From Candidatus Peregrinibacteria bacterium Greene0416_19 (GTDB taxonomy: Bacteria; Patescibacteriota; Gracilibacteria; Peribacterales; Peribacteraceae), in assembly GCA_007375735.1 (NCBI GenBank), contig VMEW01000002.1, forward strand, positions 1 through 64,000: 64,000 nt of DNA. The letters are read 5' to 3'. This document shows, in pieces, positions 61,837 to 64,000 of this stretch; position 1 is the first letter of the stretch, and each line of letters begins with the position of its first letter. The notes under the pieces are model-generated. The model saw nothing but the letters and a program-made list of their open reading frames with translations. It was not told the DNA's origin and made no database searches. A program made the translations under genes and the position numbers.

Positions 61837-63312
61837 GTGTCGGATCACCGCCACCATCCCCGCGCCATCGCCGCCTCCACCCTCTGGCAGATGGCGAGCC
61901 AGATAGCGATGGCGGCGCTCTCGATCCTCACCGTCAAGTTCGTGGCGGTGGGCCTCACGAAGGAACTCGCGGGAAACTACAACACCGCGTACGGATACCT
62001 GCAGTTCTTCGGCATCCTGGCCGACTTCGGATTATATGCAGTCGCAGTGCGGGAAGTAAGTCGTGCGGAGCATCCGGAGCGTGTCCTTGGCTCACTCCTC
62101 GTCCTGCGCATCTGCATCCTTCTGCTCTCGCTCGGCTCCGCGCTCGCGGTTGTGTGGATCATGCCCGCCTGGCACGGGACGCCGCTGCCGCTCTCGGTCA
62201 CCATCGCATCCCTCGTCCCGTTCTTCACGCTCCTCGCGGGGATGTTGCGGACCGCGTTCCAGGTGACGCACCGGATGCGGTACGTCTTCATCGCCGAGGT
62301 GGCGCAACGGATCGTGTCGACCGCGACGATCGGGGTCTTCATCGTCCTCGGCGTGCGCGAGTCGGCCGACACATCGGTGCTCTTCATCTTCCTGGCGGCC
62401 GGGGGGCTCGGCGCGATGGTGCTCTCCCTGCTCTCGCTCGTCTTCGCAAAGAAGATCATGGTCATCCGGCCGGTGTGGGATCCCGTGATGCTGCGTCACC
62501 TCTTCCGCCAGGCGGCCCCCTACGGCGTCGCCTTCCTCTGCACCGCGCTCTACCGGCAGTTCGATGTGACGCTCATCGCGCGGCTCCGCCCCGACTACGA
62601 GATCCAGAACGCCTACTACGGCTTCGTGCAGCGGATGATGGATATGGCGTACCTGCTGCCCACCTTCCTCCTCAACTCGACGCTGCCGGTGCTCGGCGAG
62701 CGCGACAAGTCCGGCGCGGACGCACGGGGGCTCCTGGGCAAGGTCTTCCTCGCTATCCTCCTCCTCGGCACTGTTTCTTTTCTCTTCGCGCTCCTGTGGG
62801 CACGCCCGCTCACGCAGCTCCTCACGACCGAGCAGTACCTGAGTCACCCCGGACAGCCGGGTTCCGACACGGCGCTCGCGATCCTCTCCGTCTCCATGTT
62901 CATGAACGGCATCATCCTCTACAGCTTCTACGCGCTCCTCCACCGCCACGCGTGGAAGCCGCTCGTAATGACGCTCGCCGCCGGCGTCATCGTCTCGCTC
63001 GCGGGCAACATCATGCTGATCCCGCCACTCGGCTTCGTCGGCGCGGCGCGGACGTCGGCCCTTGTCCACACGCTGCTCGCCGTTCTCCTGCTGCCGCAGG
63101 CGATGAAGATTCTCCCGATGCGGTTCGGCGCCCGGGAGATCCGTCTGTGGCTGCTCTTCACCATCTTTCTGCTCGTCCCGCTCGCGCTTCTCCGCCCGTT
63201 CCTCGTGGGATCGGCTGTGACCGCCGGCGCACTGGTGGCGATGGGAGGGTGGATGCTCGTCCTCCTCAGAATCATGAAGCTGGACCGGGCATTCAGGGCT
63301 GGCCCGGTCTGA
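61837..63312 (+). CDS. Polysaccharide flippase (Wzx-like, MOP superfamily)
   Basis: A 491-residue protein with about 12-14 hydrophobic helices. The start RAIAASTLWQMASQIAMAAL, the conserved AYGYLQFFGILADFGLYAVA and VREVSR in the first third, and PYGVAFLCTALYRQFDVTLI in the middle are typical of O-antigen/polysaccharide transporters. It would flip lipid-linked glycans, fitting the sugar-phosphate transferase at 25-26 kb. The GTG at 61837 has TACCAT ending exactly six bases upstream. Confidence 0.85.
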   Translation: MSDHRHHPRAIAASTLWQMASQIAMAALSILTVKFVAVGLTKELAGNYNTAYGYLQFFGILADFGLYAVAVREVSRAEHPERVLGSLLVLRICILLLSLGSALAVVWIMPAWHGTPLPLSVTIASLVPFFTLLAGMLRTAFQVTHRMRYVFIAEVAQRIVSTATIGVFIVLGVRESADTSVLFIFLAAGGLGAMVLSLLSLVFAKKIMVIRPVWDPVMLRHLFRQAAPYGVAFLCTALYRQFDVTLIARLRPDYEIQNAYYGFVQRMMDMAYLLPTFLLNSTLPVLGERDKSGADARGLLGKVFLAILLLGTVSFLFALLWARPLTQLLTTEQYLSHPGQPGSDTALAILSVSMFMNGIILYSFYALLHRHAWKPLVMTLAAGVIVSLAGNIMLIPPLGFVGAARTSALVHTLLAVLLLPQAMKILPMRFGAREIRLWLLFTIFLLVPLALLRPFLVGSAVTAGALVAMGGWMLVLLRIMKLDRAFRAGPV

Positions 63313-63446
63313 TACCACTTCGCTTTCAAAGAGATGCTGAACAATCAATGCCTTTGCTCGCCGTTGAGCCGCTTGGGGACAGCTTCGCGGTATCCTTTTG
63401 ATCCGGAAATGGTCTGAGGTGCAGCGAGAGGCTTGGAAAAAAGTAG

Positions 63447-63484
63447 TTGACAATATAGAATATTTTGTTCTATACTGATATCAT
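63447..63484 (+). promoter_or_regulatory. Consensus promoter with operator-like inverted repeat
   Basis: TTGACA (63447-63452), 18 bp, TATACT (63471-63476). An inverted repeat TATAGAA-TATTTTG-TTCTATA (63455-63475) fills the spacer and overlaps the -10, where a repressor could block polymerase. It drives the partial gene starting at 63504. Confidence 0.7.
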
Positions 63485-63503
63485 ACCTTCCCTTCCTTCC
63501 ACT

Positions 63504-64000
63504 ATGAATCTGCACGAGGGATCTGAACATTCCTCGGGAGCGCCGAAGTCTCCTGAGAGAAATGTGCCTGAGGTCGTCACTGCGCTTACAGCAGACACCA
63601 CCGGAAGGATCGCGAAGATTTTAGGAAAGGAGTTACTCAAGGACATCGGTGTGATTCACGACAATTGGAGTGTAACAAAGCATGCTTCACAGACGGTCTA
63701 CGGTGACTTCGAAGCCGCAGGATTCGTCCATTTTCCTCCTGAGCATCTCCTCCAACTGGCACAGAAGTCTTTTGAGGCTGAGTGGAAATGGGGAAATACG
63801 ATTGTGAAGCTAAGAGACAAACTGCAAAACAACACCAGCGGCGCCCTCGAGTTTGAGCAGATATCAATTCTGCTCCAACACATGGCCGAGAATCTCCGGA
63901 ACGCGAAGAAAGGCCAGCAGCCGGATGCGGCCTGGTATGCCAACGCGAAGGCCTTTGTGAAGACCTACATGGAACAGTGCCGCACCAAGCTCACCGAGAA
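63504..64000 (+). CDS. Hypothetical protein, 3' end beyond window
   Basis: Open from the ATG at 63504 to the window edge (165 codons, no stop). It starts MNLHEGSEHSSGAPKSPERN and continues with a soluble, helical region (EFEQISILLQHMAENLRNAK). No domain recognised in the visible part. Base composition is noticeably more A/T-rich than in its neighbours, which with the operator-like promoter may point to recent acquisition. Confidence 0.7.
   Translation, partial: MNLHEGSEHSSGAPKSPERNVPEVVTALTADTTGRIAKILGKELLKDIGVIHDNWSVTKHASQTVYGDFEAAGFVHFPPEHLLQLAQKSFEAEWKWGNTIVKLRDKLQNNTSGALEFEQISILLQHMAENLRNAKKGQQPDAAWYANAKAFVKTYMEQCRTKLTE

Overview
The window most likely comes from a Candidate Phyla Radiation (Patescibacteria) genome, plausibly Peribacteria/Peregrinibacteria. 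The 16S rRNA gene carries an intervening sequence with a LAGLIDADG endonuclease gene, type IV pilus genes are abundant, TGA works as an ordinary stop codon, and no 23S gene follows the 16S. The phylum is an inference; a 16S placement would settle it.

Layout. 1-2244: 3' part of 16S rRNA, interrupted at the decoding site. 2.5-5.9 kb: small unknown genes, sufD and a TIGR02996/LRR protein. 6-11 kb: sufB, sufC and a 2Fe-2S ferredoxin mixed with small membrane or secreted proteins. 11-21.4 kb: TPR protein, holB, secA, tsaB, a glycosyltransferase, nusA. 21.5-29.6 kb: a DnaQ exonuclease fused to a degenerate DinG-like region, a sugar phosphotransferase, DoxX, endonuclease V, tRNA-Thr, RNase P RNA and an ATPase/STAS-like pair. 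29.8-46.2 kb: a minus-strand type IV pilus locus with histidine kinase, six pilin-like proteins (three very alike), pilC, pilB and a response regulator. 46.3-64 kb: purH, three small membrane proteins, recR, smpB, a candidate small RNA, pilD, a phosphatase/beta-propeller membrane protein, RNase J, a HAD phosphatase, pyrC, pyrB, a flippase and a partial gene.

Expression signals fall into two classes. Most ordinary genes have a -10-like hexamer ending 6-10 nt before the start codon (exactly 6-7 nt in twelve cases), which predicts leaderless or near-leaderless mRNA. Eight short genes instead have longer leaders with a hairpin and a Shine-Dalgarno-like sequence, GGAGG in most. The 16S 3' tail visible here reads CATTTCCTT where CACCTCCTT is expected.

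The most unusual structure is the repeat content. Short palindromic elements lie between genes and also in frame inside purH, secA, tsaB and smpB, as the palindromic elements of Rickettsia do; non-palindromic short repeats sit in frame in secA, pilC and a glycosyltransferase gene. At four loci (sufB, recR and rnj 3' ends, smpB 5' end) a palindrome separates the real gene terminus from a second copy of that terminus, and the two copies differ mostly at synonymous positions. These look like scars of allele replacement or of small cassettes that rebuild gene ends. All function calls rest on motif reading without database searches.
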